DNA of 64,000 nucleotides, from NCBI GenBank assembly GCA_047630175.1, contig JBLHVI010000001.1:62001-126000 (forward strand), given 5' to 3'. The notes beneath the pieces were generated by a model. The model saw only the letters and a list, made by a program, of their open reading frames with translations, ran no database searches and was not told where the DNA came from. Source of the stretch: UBA4582 sp047630175. Its GTDB lineage: Bacteria > Pseudomonadota > Gammaproteobacteria > Pseudomonadales > Azotimanducaceae. Positions 8,921 through 18,157 of this stretch are shown piece by piece; the first letter of the stretch is position 1; each line of letters starts with the position of its first letter. A program made the position numbers and the translations under genes.

Positions 8921-9715
8921 TCAAACATACTCCACAAGATAAAAGACCCCTGCCGTTGTAATAGCAAGGAGCAATAGGCCACGAATCCAGGCATTGTCGG
9001 CGTCAGTCAACTGGGTGCGTTCAGCCGACGATAATCTATGGCTACCCTTAATCATGGGTAGCCACAGGTTCTCGGCATAGCGCAGATGGTAAAATGCTAT
9101 CGCTACCAAATGCAGGATTACCAAACCGCCAATAATCCAAGCCATAGTTTCGTGCACGCCAGTAAGCTGACTACTGAGTCGCCCGGAAATAAGGTGTACT
9201 AACGGCCCTTCTGTGAAGATGTCATCATTGGCGAATAGACCCGTGCCGGCTTGCGTCAGGAGTGCCCCCAGCATTGCCATGACACTCCAACCGCCAAGCG
9301 GGTTGTGGCCGACTATCGGCGCAGCTGTTAATTGACCGGAATCCTTCCCCAGTCTAGCTTTTACGTAATTCATGACACGCTTTGGTCCTGCGATAAACTG
9401 GCGAAAGCGGGCATATTCGTTACCAACAAATCCCCAGATGCAGCGAAACAAAACTAAGGTCAAGATGCCGTAGCCGCTAAGCATATGATAATCCATGATG
9501 TCGAAGCCGCCGGTCAATCCTGTGTAAAAAGATGTGCCAACGAATAGCGCCAGCAACCAATGGAATATGCGAGTTGGCAAGTCCCAGACATACAGACTCT
9601 GGTTTTTACTGTCGCTGCTACTCGTTGCGCTAGGCGCGAGTCCGATCTTTTTGCTGACTTGCGCATCAACCGGTCCCTCGGTAAGTGAAGAGGGATTTGA
9701 ATTGTCGGTGCTCAT
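8921..9715 (-). CDS. Cytochrome b561 family membrane protein
   Basis: A diheme-type inner-membrane cytochrome b (Ni/Fe-hydrogenase b-subunit / b561 fold). After about 45 soluble residues (SLYVWDLPTRIFHWLLALFV) there are four or five hydrophobic spans with conserved histidines in FHWLL, DYHMLSGYG, GVHETMAW and LHLVAIAFYHLRY. It likely passes electrons between the quinone pool and the neighbouring cytochrome c'. Its ATG overlaps the stop of lacZ by four bases, an odd pairing that implies co-translation with a cytosolic glycosidase. Confidence 0.85.
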   Translation of the reverse strand: MSTDNSNPSSLTEGPVDAQVSKKIGLAPSATSSSDSKNQSLYVWDLPTRIFHWLLALFVGTSFYTGLTGGFDIMDYHMLSGYGILTLVLFRCIWGFVGNEYARFRQFIAGPKRVMNYVKARLGKDSGQLTAAPIVGHNPLGGWSVMAMLGALLTQAGTGLFANDDIFTEGPLVHLISGRLSSQLTGVHETMAWIIGGLVILHLVAIAFYHLRYAENLWLPMIKGSHRLSSAERTQLTDADNAWIRGLLLLAITTAGVFYLVEYV

Positions 9716-12700
9716 GGCTCTCTTGGCTCTGCAGTTAATCGGTAGTTGAGGTGATATTCCTTTGGGTGAACGCGATATTGATCCAACGTATCAGGACCGC
9801 AACTGGCGCCGCCGACGCCGCGCTGCATGGCATCTAAACATAACCAGGTGTTGGCTTGCGGAGCAACCTCATAGGTATGAAATGCTGGTGTTAGCAGTTC
9901 ATGTGGGTAGTGGCTAGCGCTGGCCTCAATGATTTGATCAGCACTAACCTTAAGGCTAGAACCGTCATCCGTACAAATCTTAAGCCAGCGTATATCCGTT
10001 AGATTGCCATGATCCTGAGGTAAAATATAGGGTACATATTGATTACTAACGGTGCTGTAATGATGGGCGATAACGCCGGCGCTGCGTCTGTCTAGGTAGG
10101 TTTCATGAGGCCCGCGACCGAACCATTGCAAGTGTTCAAAGCCAGCGGGAAGCTCTAGCCTAACGCCGATGCGCGGCAGGTCAGGTAAGGTTTTGTCGAT
10201 CATGAAATGGTGTCTGACGACTAGGCTATCATCTTTTCCAAACTGATATTGGGTATCAACGCGGATACTTCCGCCACGCATAACAGCCGTTTGTTGGAAA
10301 TGGAGTGTGAGTTTGCGGGAACCGAGGCCTTCTACCCGCATGGGCTCATACTGCATATTAGGTTTGTCTATGCCGGCTTTTTTCCAGCGTCCTAGCGGTT
10401 TATTATCCTGTCCTTCCCACCCCTTTATTCCATCGTTGTCTAACGGTGCGCGCCAAACATTTAGTTGTGGCCCTGTCACTAACATAGGCTTAGATAAGTA
10501 GTGCCAGCCAATCAATCCACTGTTGTCAAACTCGAAGCAATGATTGGCGAGGTTAACGTTGTGTTGTTGATCCTGAGAAGTTAGCTTAATCCCCGATTGT
10601 AATTTCGTCGCCGCGCGCTTGACGCGTTTGAGCGGTAGTTGACTCACCGCCACCTCGTGACCTTGTTCGGCCCAAGATGTATCGCGGCGGAGTCGGGTGC
10701 GAAATACTAGGCTTAACTCGTCTCCAGGACTTAGTTCTGGAATGGCCAATTTGATATCGATTTTTTCGAACTGGTGTGCGCCTGTTTTAAGTTGTTTGAT
10801 ATTTTTAGTTTGGCATGGCCTGCCATTGTGTAGCAAAGTCCAAGACAACCGGTACATGGATAAGTCGATAAAGTCGTGCTTGTTATGGACGCGGTAAGTG
10901 CTACCGCGGATATGGCTCACCACCACGGGCTGTATCACGTGTTTGTATTCCAGCAGCGAAGAGTGAGGACTGCGATCTGGCCAGCAAAGGCCATCACAAA
11001 CAAAGTTTAGATCGTGTCGGGCCTCACCATAATCGCCCCCATAGGCCCAGTAGGGGATACCGTTAGCTGTCTCTGCGAGGCCGTGATCGAGCCATTCCCA
11101 GATAAAACCACCCTGCAAACCGTGATGCTCCTCAATGGCGTCCCAGTATTCCTTAAGATTGCCGCCGCTGTTGCCCATGGCATGCGCGAACTCACAGATG
11201 ATTAAGGGGCGAGGGTCATCAGAGGTTTGAGCGTGTTCGATCAGGTCGGCCACAGAGGGGTACATAGGGCAAATCAGGTCCGTACCATGGGGATTGTCAT
11301 TCCACATGGGTTTGACGCCTTGTTCGCAGATAGCATTCTCATTGTGGATGGGGCGACTGGGGTCATACTGCCGAACCCAAGCCGCCATCGCGGCGTGATT
11401 GGGGCCGAAGCCCGTCTCATTGCCCATGCTCCAGACGATAATGCAGGGGTGATTTTTGTCACGTTCGACCATACGGATAACACGGTTCAAGAAGGCGTTG
11501 GCCCAGAATGGGTCTTGGCCTAGTTGGGCGTAGTGATGATGGGCCTCAAGATTGGCCTCGTCTATAACGTATAGGCCATACTCATCGCACAGCGCATAGA
11601 AGCGGGGGTCATTAGGATAGTGGCTGGTGCGTACGGCATTGATGTTGTGCCGCTTCATGGTTTCGATGTCCTTGCGCCATAAAGACTCGTTCATGACCTT
11701 GCCTGTGACGTCACAGTGATCGTGCCGATTAACGCCCTTGATTAACACGGGTTTGCCGTTGACCAGCAGTGCCTTGTCCTTAATTTGGATGTCGCGAAAC
11801 CCTGTGGGAATCGTCGCTGACTCAATGCAGGTGCCTGCTGCATCGAGTAGCTCAACCGTCACTTGATAAAGATGTGGCATTTCTGCTGACCAGGCCAGCA
11901 CCGCACCCATGGACTTTGACAGATGAACGATCGGTCCTTTGCCAATGACCATTTGATAATCACTCTTCTTGAGCGTACCTTTCAGCGCGTTACGAAAAGC
12001 TGGCTTTCCGTTGGGCCGCGTGACACTAACACGCGCTGTGCAACCCAGTGCACTGCGGCTTTGCTCGCCAATACGAATCTCGACATCAAGCTGCCCATGT
12101 CCCGTGCTGACGTCGAAGTTTGGTTTTAAAAATACATCCCTTATGTAGTTCTGTTCGGTGCAATACAGATAAATATCTCGATGAATACCGGCCTGCCACC
12201 ACTGATCCTGATCTTCGATGTAGCTGGTGTCGCTCCAGCGCATGACCTGCAGCGCGATGGTATTGGTGCCGGCTGTCAGGAAGTCGGTGACGTCAAACTC
12301 GCTAGGCAGACGGCAATCTTTTGAAAAGCCGACTTCGTGGCCATTGATGTACAGGTAATAGCTATTCTCAATACCGCCTAGGTAAATCACTACGCGCTTG
12401 CTTCGCCAGGTGCGAGGCAGTTTCAGTTGGTGTCGATACAGTCCCGTGGGATTTTCATCGGGCACCAAGGGTGGTTCTTGTTTGAATGGCATTTGCACAT
12501 TGGTATAGATCGGCAGGTCTGGGGTGATGGCAGTGCCGTCTTGGCGTGTGGTCTGAGCACGAGTCCACAATGATGGCACGGGCATTGGCTGCCATGACGC
12601 TTGTTGGTCATCGAAGTCTGGATCAGCCCAGAGCAATGGCGCTAGTTTTGGGTGACTGAGGCGCTTGAAGCGCCAGATTCCATTCAAAGACATGCAGCGA

Positions 12701-12783
12701 TCTGGGGCTGGTGCAAGGCTCGCTCGGGCGGGTAGTCGACCATACCCAATAGCTTCTGGGTTTTCCCAATGCTTGTGTGCCAT
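9712..12783 (-). CDS. lacZ: Beta-galactosidase, GH2 family, LacZ type
   Basis: A full-length 1023-residue glycoside hydrolase family 2 enzyme hydrolysing terminal beta-galactosides. Domains in order are jelly-roll (~30-210), Ig-like (~215-330), TIM barrel (~335-620), a second Ig-like domain and the C-terminal small-chain beta-sandwich. Acid/base Glu456 lies in WSMGNETGFG and nucleophile Glu531 in LIICEFAHAMGNS. No signal peptide is seen, so it acts in the cytoplasm. No lactose permease or LacI-type repressor is nearby. The four-base overlap with the cytochrome b gene is unusual. Confidence 0.95.
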   Translation of the reverse strand: MAHKHWENPEAIGYGRLPARASLAPAPDRCMSLNGIWRFKRLSHPKLAPLLWADPDFDDQQASWQPMPVPSLWTRAQTTRQDGTAITPDLPIYTNVQMPFKQEPPLVPDENPTGLYRHQLKLPRTWRSKRVVIYLGGIENSYYLYINGHEVGFSKDCRLPSEFDVTDFLTAGTNTIALQVMRWSDTSYIEDQDQWWQAGIHRDIYLYCTEQNYIRDVFLKPNFDVSTGHGQLDVEIRIGEQSRSALGCTARVSVTRPNGKPAFRNALKGTLKKSDYQMVIGKGPIVHLSKSMGAVLAWSAEMPHLYQVTVELLDAAGTCIESATIPTGFRDIQIKDKALLVNGKPVLIKGVNRHDHCDVTGKVMNESLWRKDIETMKRHNINAVRTSHYPNDPRFYALCDEYGLYVIDEANLEAHHHYAQLGQDPFWANAFLNRVIRMVERDKNHPCIIVWSMGNETGFGPNHAAMAAWVRQYDPSRPIHNENAICEQGVKPMWNDNPHGTDLICPMYPSVADLIEHAQTSDDPRPLIICEFAHAMGNSGGNLKEYWDAIEEHHGLQGGFIWEWLDHGLAETANGIPYWAYGGDYGEARHDLNFVCDGLCWPDRSPHSSLLEYKHVIQPVVVSHIRGSTYRVHNKHDFIDLSMYRLSWTLLHNGRPCQTKNIKQLKTGAHQFEKIDIKLAIPELSPGDELSLVFRTRLRRDTSWAEQGHEVAVSQLPLKRVKRAATKLQSGIKLTSQDQQHNVNLANHCFEFDNSGLIGWHYLSKPMLVTGPQLNVWRAPLDNDGIKGWEGQDNKPLGRWKKAGIDKPNMQYEPMRVEGLGSRKLTLHFQQTAVMRGGSIRVDTQYQFGKDDSLVVRHHFMIDKTLPDLPRIGVRLELPAGFEHLQWFGRGPHETYLDRRSAGVIAHHYSTVSNQYVPYILPQDHGNLTDIRWLKICTDDGSSLKVSADQIIEASASHYPHELLTPAFHTYEVAPQANTWLCLDAMQRGVGGASCGPDTLDQYRVHPKEYHLNYRLTAEPREP

Positions 12784-13106
12784 ATTCTATTCGTCGCGTG
12801 TCTTATAAATAAGCAGACGTTATAGCATGAAAACGGTGACTTGAAACTTAACCTAGCAGGTCAGTGGGCTCGGCGAGGCACACTTCTAGGCGAGTAGTTT
12901 ACATAAATAGTCACACAGCAGACGGGTGAAAACTGATGTATCGACTACACTTTTGGGATGCACATGAGCGATATTTGCGTTCTTTTGAGTTTGATCAGCG
13001 ATCCAGCAATTCGCCGGCATTAAAAGCTTTGCGGGTAAAATAGATTTTGCAGCGATGCATAACGCGTTGAGCCAAAGCGTGAGAAAACTTGAGGCGAGGC
13101 TTGAGG
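12784..13106. other. Intergenic region between divergent lacZ and response regulator
   Basis: About 320 bases separate the lacZ start from the response-regulator start. Apart from the LysR-like coding remnant described separately, no operator, repeat or terminator could be supported. Promoters for both divergent genes must lie here but no box is convincing. Confidence 0.4.
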
Positions 13107-13123
13107 ATGACCACAGATCTACC
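12995..13123 (+). pseudogene. Possible LysR helix-turn-helix remnant
   Basis: In a frame different from the downstream response regulator, the translation from an in-frame stop at 12992 includes SFAGKIDFAA followed by ALSQSVRKLEARL (about 13064-13102). The latter matches the recognition-helix end of LysR-family DNA-binding domains. No start or remainder of a LysR protein is present, and spacing before the motif looks compressed. It may be a decayed LysR gene cut by the response regulator, or a chance match of 13 residues. Confidence 0.25.
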
Positions 13124-13559
13124 ACACAGAGATTGCCCCACCGGGGCAGAACAAAAGGTTCTCGTCGTCGAAGACGACGATGACCTGCGCTACCTTGCGG
13201 GTCACCTTATTACCAGTCTCAACTATGAAGTGATTGTTGCGAGAGATGGCCCTACGGCGCTAGAGATGCTGGCAGCACTAGACGCTGATGGCGTTACTAT
13301 AGATCTTGTGTTCAGTGACGTGGTTATGCCGGCGGGTATGAACGGTATTGACCTGTCTATAGCTGTTTGGGGCCGCTATCCGGATACGCCGGTAATCTTA
13401 ACCTCAGGCTACCCTGATGACGTTTTACGTGATGCTGGCATGAGCGATGAAGACCTGCGGCAGATTACGGTTGTGCGTAAACCTTATTCCCGACTGAAGT
13501 TGGCGACGATCATTGCGGAGGTTTTAAAAAACCGAGCGGCACGGAAGCTATTGCTTTAA
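13107..13559 (+). CDS. Stand-alone receiver-domain response regulator
   Basis: A ~150-residue single REC domain. The acidic pocket is in VLVVEDDDDLRYLAG, the phosphoacceptor aspartate in DLVFSDVVMPAGMNGIDL, the conserved Ser/Thr in VILTSGYP and the lysine in VVRKPYSRLKL. The sequence resembles receiver domains of hybrid sensor kinases more than those of DNA-binding regulators, and no output domain follows. The ATG at 13107 has GAGGCGAGG upstream. No kinase gene is adjacent, so its partner is unknown. Confidence 0.85.
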   Translation: MTTDLPHRDCPTGAEQKVLVVEDDDDLRYLAGHLITSLNYEVIVARDGPTALEMLAALDADGVTIDLVFSDVVMPAGMNGIDLSIAVWGRYPDTPVILTSGYPDDVLRDAGMSDEDLRQITVVRKPYSRLKLATIIAEVLKNRAARKLLL

Positions 13560-13875
13560 TGATGCGCACTTGGGCAATAGTCAGTGGCTCTTTGGGGCTA
13601 ACGTGCCAGCCGCTGCTAATTGACCGTTGCGTGCTCGGTGCGACGAACGTGGTTGCAACGGCGCATACAGTGCCGCACCGATGCTAAATCCTAACATGCA
13701 AAGATGAGCGTCAGCTGACGTTTTCCCGTGACTGGATTTACAGGCCCGCGCACAGACACCCTGTTAGCGGTGTAGGCGTTTTAAATCGCTGGGTGATCAT
13801 ATTCAGCTTTGTGATGAAGGGGTGTTCTGCAGTCAAGGGGTTTGCATCTGCCTGTCGTGCACATACTATGCAAGC
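13560..13875. other. Intergenic region with a 12-bp palindrome
   Basis: About 315 bases upstream of the Nudix gene. A perfect 12-bp palindrome CGTCAGCTGACG lies at 13709-13720 and is followed by TTTT; it could be an operator or a weak terminator of the response-regulator transcript. A 42-codon frame starts at 13559 overlapping the regulator's stop (TAATG) but resembles no known protein. Confidence 0.3.
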
Positions 13876-14484
13876 ATGACTATACTGAAAGTAGATCGCA
13901 TCATTGATCGTTTGGAGCAGCACCGCCCAACGTCACAGCCAATAGGCGAAAAGACGCGACAGGCGGCGGTGGCAACGATTATTAGGCCCGGCGAGCATAC
14001 TGAGGCCTTGTTTATTCTCAGAGCGAGCAAAGAAGGCGACCCATGGTCTGGACAGATGGCTTTTCCTGGCGGACATCGGGAGCCGTCAGATCGGGATATA
14101 CGCCATACTGCCGAGCGTGAGACGTGGGAAGAGATTGGCCTTGATTTGAGTGAGCACGGCCGTTACCTAGGGCAGCTCGAGCAGGTCAGGGTCAGTCCAC
14201 GCGGCAGAAATATTGATATGGTTGTGACGCCAGTCGTCTATGTGCTTGAAACACCGGGGGCCGTTATGACGCCTAATTATGAAGTCGCTGACATTCTTTG
14301 GGGCTCACTGGACGATATGCACGCTGGTAGATCCCTCACCGAACAGGAATTCATGTTCGGTGACCAGGCTCAATTGTTCGCAGGTTACAGTGTCGGCGAT
14401 GAGTTTGTTTGGGGGTTAACCCTGCGCATGCTCGATCATTTGTTTGCGTTGCTTGACCCGGAATTCAAACCTCGCGGACTATAG
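13876..14484 (+). CDS. Nudix hydrolase, CoA pyrophosphatase (NudL) type
   Basis: The Nudix box is visible as FPGGHREPSDRD followed by TAERETWEEIGL (residues ~58-81). The RE..EE.GL core is intact, and an aspartate replaces the first glutamate as in NudL-like CoA/acetyl-CoA pyrophosphatases. The N-terminal KTRQAAVATIIRPG also fits that group. The ATG at 13876 gives about 202 residues; an upstream in-frame ATG at 13822 would add a cysteine-rich unconserved tail. The gene ends three bases before the convergent esterase. Confidence 0.85.
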   Translation: MTILKVDRIIDRLEQHRPTSQPIGEKTRQAAVATIIRPGEHTEALFILRASKEGDPWSGQMAFPGGHREPSDRDIRHTAERETWEEIGLDLSEHGRYLGQLEQVRVSPRGRNIDMVVTPVVYVLETPGAVMTPNYEVADILWGSLDDMHAGRSLTEQEFMFGDQAQLFAGYSVGDEFVWGLTLRMLDHLFALLDPEFKPRGL

Positions 14485-14487
14485 GGG

Positions 14488-15729
14488 CTAATTCTTAGTC
14501 AGATACTGGCTGTAAAGGTAGGCGAGAAAGCGCTCAACACCCTGCTTGACGTGCTCACTGCGCAGCGACGGAAACATGTCAAACGCGTGTTGGGCATCGC
14601 TGATTTCGGCAAATGCAACGGGCTGCTCCGAGACACCCTTGAGCTTTGCGGCAAACATCCTAGCTTCCTCAACGGGTACCAGTGAGTCTTTACTGCCATG
14701 AATAATCAGAAAAGGGGGTGCTGCCGAATTGACACGGAATAGTGGCGAGCCGGCCTTATATTGGTTTGAGTTACCTACTAAAGGTATTTTCAAAACAGAG
14801 GTTTCAAACAATTTACGTTGGGCAGTATTTTTCTGTAATTTGTGTTCATCGGTCAGATCATAAACCCCATAGAAAGGTACGGCACCCTGAACCTGTGTGT
14901 CTATGTCCTCAAAACCAGGCTGAAAAACGGGGTCATTGGCTGTCAGCGCGAGTAGTGAGCACAGATGCCCGCCCGCTGAGCCTCCTGTGACAATGATGAA
15001 GTCAGGATTGCCACCATATTTGTGGATATGTGTTTTGACCCAGGCTAAGCCTTCTTTGCAGTCGATAATGTGTTCCGGAAAAGTTGCGGTTGGGCTCAAG
15101 CGATAATCGATGCTGACACAAATCCAGTCTCGCATCGCCATATGGCTCATCAGGGGAACGGCCTGCTCATTTTTACTGCCCATTTTCTCGGTCCAGGCGC
15201 CGCCATGAATTTGGAGCAACACCGGACGGTTGATGAGTTCGCGGCGCGCACGGTAGATGTCGAGCTTCTGGCCATGCTGACCAAAGCTGACGTTCTTGAG
15301 GACCTCGACACTGGGGTGAATGTTATGTCGCGGGTCTTTGATTTTCCCAAAATCTGGTTCGATGGGGAAATGCGCGCGCTGCGAATCCTGGATCTGGGTT
15401 TCATAATGACTTCCTAAAGCCATTAACAATGCCTGCTGCATTTGTAGTTTTGCAGCTCCACTGCGCAGGTAGAACCATCCCATGCTAAGCCAGCTGGCAA
15501 CACATAGCACTAACCCTAAAGCCCCCAGCAGTCCATGAATGGCGCCAACCAAGGCAAACAAAAAGACAGTAAACAGCTGCAGAACGATGTGATGCAGTGC
15601 GAGTTCACCAACCAACCAACCACTTACAAAGCTCACGACGCTGAGGCCAGAATGTTGATAAATCGGCCGGAATAAATTGTAGGTTAGACTGCCGATGAAG
15701 AGTGAAACTACGAAAAACAGACCAGTCAT
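14488..15729 (-). CDS. Membrane-anchored alpha/beta-hydrolase (HSL-type esterase)
   Basis: The N-terminal ~110 residues contain three or so hydrophobic spans; the rest is an esterase/lipase domain of the hormone-sensitive-lipase / BD-FAE kind. The oxyanion motif is LLQIHGGAW, the nucleophile elbow TGGSAGGHLC, the acid lies in HGSKDSLVPVEE and the histidine in DAQHAFDMF. Substrate is unknown; carboxyl esters are expected. The ATG at 15729 directly precedes the first membrane span and is preferred over 15753. Confidence 0.85.
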   Translation of the reverse strand: MTGLFFVVSLFIGSLTYNLFRPIYQHSGLSVVSFVSGWLVGELALHHIVLQLFTVFLFALVGAIHGLLGALGLVLCVASWLSMGWFYLRSGAAKLQMQQALLMALGSHYETQIQDSQRAHFPIEPDFGKIKDPRHNIHPSVEVLKNVSFGQHGQKLDIYRARRELINRPVLLQIHGGAWTEKMGSKNEQAVPLMSHMAMRDWICVSIDYRLSPTATFPEHIIDCKEGLAWVKTHIHKYGGNPDFIIVTGGSAGGHLCSLLALTANDPVFQPGFEDIDTQVQGAVPFYGVYDLTDEHKLQKNTAQRKLFETSVLKIPLVGNSNQYKAGSPLFRVNSAAPPFLIIHGSKDSLVPVEEARMFAAKLKGVSEQPVAFAEISDAQHAFDMFPSLRSEHVKQGVERFLAYLYSQYLTKN

Positions 15730-15970
15730 CGAGCACCTCGACTTATACGGCAATGAAAGCTATTGAAACGAACGATATAGCCACAAAAGGCGCTAAAGAA
15801 TTTAGTCAAGTCGAACAAAAGTTTTGACGTTTTGCATTCGGTATTGATTCGACTATCATCGACAAGCCGGCATCGGCAATCAGACGTTGGTTGTTTATAC
15901 CCGAATTTACACGGGCGGGGAAATAACATGTGTGTAGCTCAAATAGGCCTCAAATTCGGATAGGACATTT

Positions 15971-16786
15971 ATGACGTTACAAGCTCGTCTGTACTTGACT
16001 CTCGGTGTTGTTGGCGCGGCCGCTTATACGCTGCTCTATATTCTTCTGCCGATCGAAGAAAACCGGCTGGCCCTTTTTCTCGCCGCGACTTTCGGCGTTG
16101 TGTTACTTATTTCGGTGATCCTTGTCCGAAGTCTATTGCAGCGGCTCAACATTGAGAACCAACAGGTCCAGCAGGCGTTAGCTGAAAGCCAAACACAAAT
16201 CATCATACTGCAAGCCCAGTTCGCGGAGGTCACGACCCGAGACGAGTTGACAGGCTGCGCCAATGAAAGGCATTTGATGGAACTGTTAATCCAGCACCGG
16301 GCAATGTTTGATCGCGGCGACTATCAATTCACCGTGGTTATGTCTCAAGTCGATCAATTTTCCGATATCGTTGGTGAATTAGGTCTGGGCGCGGGTAATG
16401 ACGTACTCAAAGCCTTTGCTAGCATCGTCAAGGCGGCCCTGCGTGAGGTAGACATTATTGCGCGTCTGCGCGCAGACAAGTTTATTTTCGTGTTGTCGGG
16501 CGCTGGTGAAGCGACTTCATTGAGCATTATTAACCGTATCAGCTCGCTTATCGCTCAAATTCAGGTTGCGAGTAGCGATGAGATCAAGATCACAGCCTCT
16601 AGTGGGATTACGACTTACCATGGCGCTGAGACGTCTGAAGAGTTGCTGAACCATGCCGAACAAGCCCTTGAGTTCGCAGTGGCGGAAGGCCGCGACCGGG
16701 TAGCAGGTTACAATTATGAGCCGCCGGTACTGGGTGGTGGTGAGATGGACGGTTGTGAGATGGATGCGGTAGATCCGCCCACCTAG
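15971..16786 (+). CDS. Membrane GGDEF-like protein with a degenerate active site
   Basis: Two N-terminal transmembrane helices (residues ~5-25 and ~33-53) are followed by a coiled-coil-like segment rich in Q and E (~56-85) and then a GGDEF fold. The family entry motif is present as DELTGCANERHL, but the signature loop reads RADKF instead of GGDEF. Diguanylate cyclase activity is therefore unlikely; such degenerate domains often act as GTP or c-di-GMP sensors or as scaffolds. It is unlinked to the PilZ and GGDEF/EAL genes elsewhere in the window. Confidence 0.8.
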   Translation: MTLQARLYLTLGVVGAAAYTLLYILLPIEENRLALFLAATFGVVLLISVILVRSLLQRLNIENQQVQQALAESQTQIIILQAQFAEVTTRDELTGCANERHLMELLIQHRAMFDRGDYQFTVVMSQVDQFSDIVGELGLGAGNDVLKAFASIVKAALREVDIIARLRADKFIFVLSGAGEATSLSIINRISSLIAQIQVASSDEIKITASSGITTYHGAETSEELLNHAEQALEFAVAEGRDRVAGYNYEPPVLGGGEMDGCEMDAVDPPT

Positions 16787-16833
16787 GGAAATCACGGGCA
16801 TAAAATTCTTACAACCAGACAAAAGGTGACAAT

Positions 16834-17454
16834 ATGCAGCTTTTTGATTATCCCGGAGCGCCTAACCCATGGCGTGTAAAGGTGTTTCTTGCAGAGAAAG
16901 GCCTGGACTGCGAGATTGTTCATTGTGATATGGCTAAAGGCGAGCACAAGACCCCGGCCTTTCTCAAAATGAACCCGAGCGGTAAGATTCCTGTTCTAGC
17001 GCTTGATGACGGCCGTTTTTTGGGCGAGTCTGTAGCGATTTGCCGCTATTTGGAAGCTATCGAAGCCGAGCCTAACCTGATGGGTGTTGATGCATTTGAG
17101 TTAGGCTGGATTGAGATGCGTGATCGCCAGATCGAACTGGAGCTGTGGACTCAGGTAGGAATATCATGGGTCAATGGGCCGATTGTTGCCAAGATGGGAC
17201 GTTTTACCCAAAACCCTCAGGCGAAAGAAACCAGCGACGCCAATGTCAGGCGCTACTACAAACGTCTTGATGAAGAATTTTCTACTGCTGACTATGCCGC
17301 TGGAGCTCGCTACACCGTCGCTGACATAACGCTGTTGTCGGCCATGAATTTCGCTGGCGCCATGGTAGGGCTCAAACCCGATATGGCGCTGACACATCTG
17401 TGGCGTTGGCACGCGCGCGTTTCAGCCCGTCCAGCCGTGATGCAATGCCAGTAG
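16834..17454 (+). CDS. Glutathione S-transferase family protein
   Basis: A 206-residue cytosolic GST. The thioredoxin-like N-terminal half has LFDYPGAPNPWRVKVFLAEK, the cis-proline region MNPSGKIPVLALDDG and the glutathione-binding LGESVAICRYLE. The helical C-terminal half includes YTVADITLLSAM, the family N-capping motif. Likely roles are detoxification or glutathione-dependent conjugation; the substrate cannot be deduced. It follows the degenerate GGDEF gene by about 47 bases. Confidence 0.88.
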   Translation: MQLFDYPGAPNPWRVKVFLAEKGLDCEIVHCDMAKGEHKTPAFLKMNPSGKIPVLALDDGRFLGESVAICRYLEAIEAEPNLMGVDAFELGWIEMRDRQIELELWTQVGISWVNGPIVAKMGRFTQNPQAKETSDANVRRYYKRLDEEFSTADYAAGARYTVADITLLSAMNFAGAMVGLKPDMALTHLWRWHARVSARPAVMQCQ

Positions 17455-17519
17455 GGCAGGACTTCGTGGCTAATTTTGCACTGACTTTATAGGAGCAATC
17501 ACCGCTGGGGCTAATCCTT

Positions 17520-17536
17520 CCCTGATGGCATCAGGG
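17520..17536. terminator. Small perfect hairpin downstream of the GST gene
   Basis: CCCTGAT at 17520-17526 pairs with ATCAGGG at 17530-17536 around a GGC loop, 60 bases upstream of the DoxX gene. A T-run is lacking, so it may be a weak terminator or a leader structure. Confidence 0.25.
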
Positions 17537-17595
17537 TAATAGACGACGGCCGCTGCGGTTAACTCAACCGACTTTTACCTTAGGAAGATTTGCCG

Positions 17596-18003
17596 ATGAA
17601 TTATCTAGAAAATGTTTGTTTGCTGCTGGGCCGTTTCCTAATGGGAATGTATTTTATTTTGCCTGGGGTCAGCAAAATCACTGGTTTTGAGGGTACGAGC
17701 GCCTATATGGTTGAACATGGAGTGCCCTTCGTGCCGGTCTTGCTGGTCGTCACCATCATCCTTCAGCTGGGCGCTGGTACCGCTGTGATTGTGGGTTTCA
17801 AGGGTAACTGGGCGGCCTTTGTGCTTGCGGGGCTGACAGTGGTGATCAGTATTTTCATGCATAATTTCTGGGATATGGAAGCCTCCATTGAGCGCACTCA
17901 CGAAACACAGAATTTTTTCAAAAATATGGGTATCGTCGCTGGTCTGCTGATCATCGCGGGCATAGGCACGGGGCGTTTTAGTCTCGATAGCCGCTTTAAA
18001 TAG
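17596..18003 (+). CDS. DoxX-family membrane protein
   Basis: A 135-residue protein with four hydrophobic spans. The DoxX/YphA-like signatures are LLGRFLMGMYFILPGVSKI at the N-terminus and the middle GFKGNWAAFVLAGLTVVISI. Family members are small inner-membrane proteins linked to redox stress or quinone metabolism, but no reaction can be assigned. The ATG at 17596 has TAGGAAG eight bases upstream, which favours it over the adjacent TTG at 17590. Confidence 0.8.
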   Translation: MNYLENVCLLLGRFLMGMYFILPGVSKITGFEGTSAYMVEHGVPFVPVLLVVTIILQLGAGTAVIVGFKGNWAAFVLAGLTVVISIFMHNFWDMEASIERTHETQNFFKNMGIVAGLLIIAGIGTGRFSLDSRFK

Positions 18004-18157
18004 TGCGTTAGTGAGGGGTTGCTGTGCTTACGGGATTTTAGATTTAGCTGATGTGTAATGTTTGCGTTGCTAGCGCGTCAGATGCATGGCTGAGTCTGCC
18101 GGATAATGATGTTTCATAGTAACTGTTCGGTAATGAGTAGTGGGGGAGTAAGACGAC

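Noticed and set aside
13559..13687. 42-codon frame overlapping the response-regulator stop (TAATG)
   Set aside because: The overlap suggests coupling, but the translated peptide shows no recognisable feature and is short enough to arise by chance.
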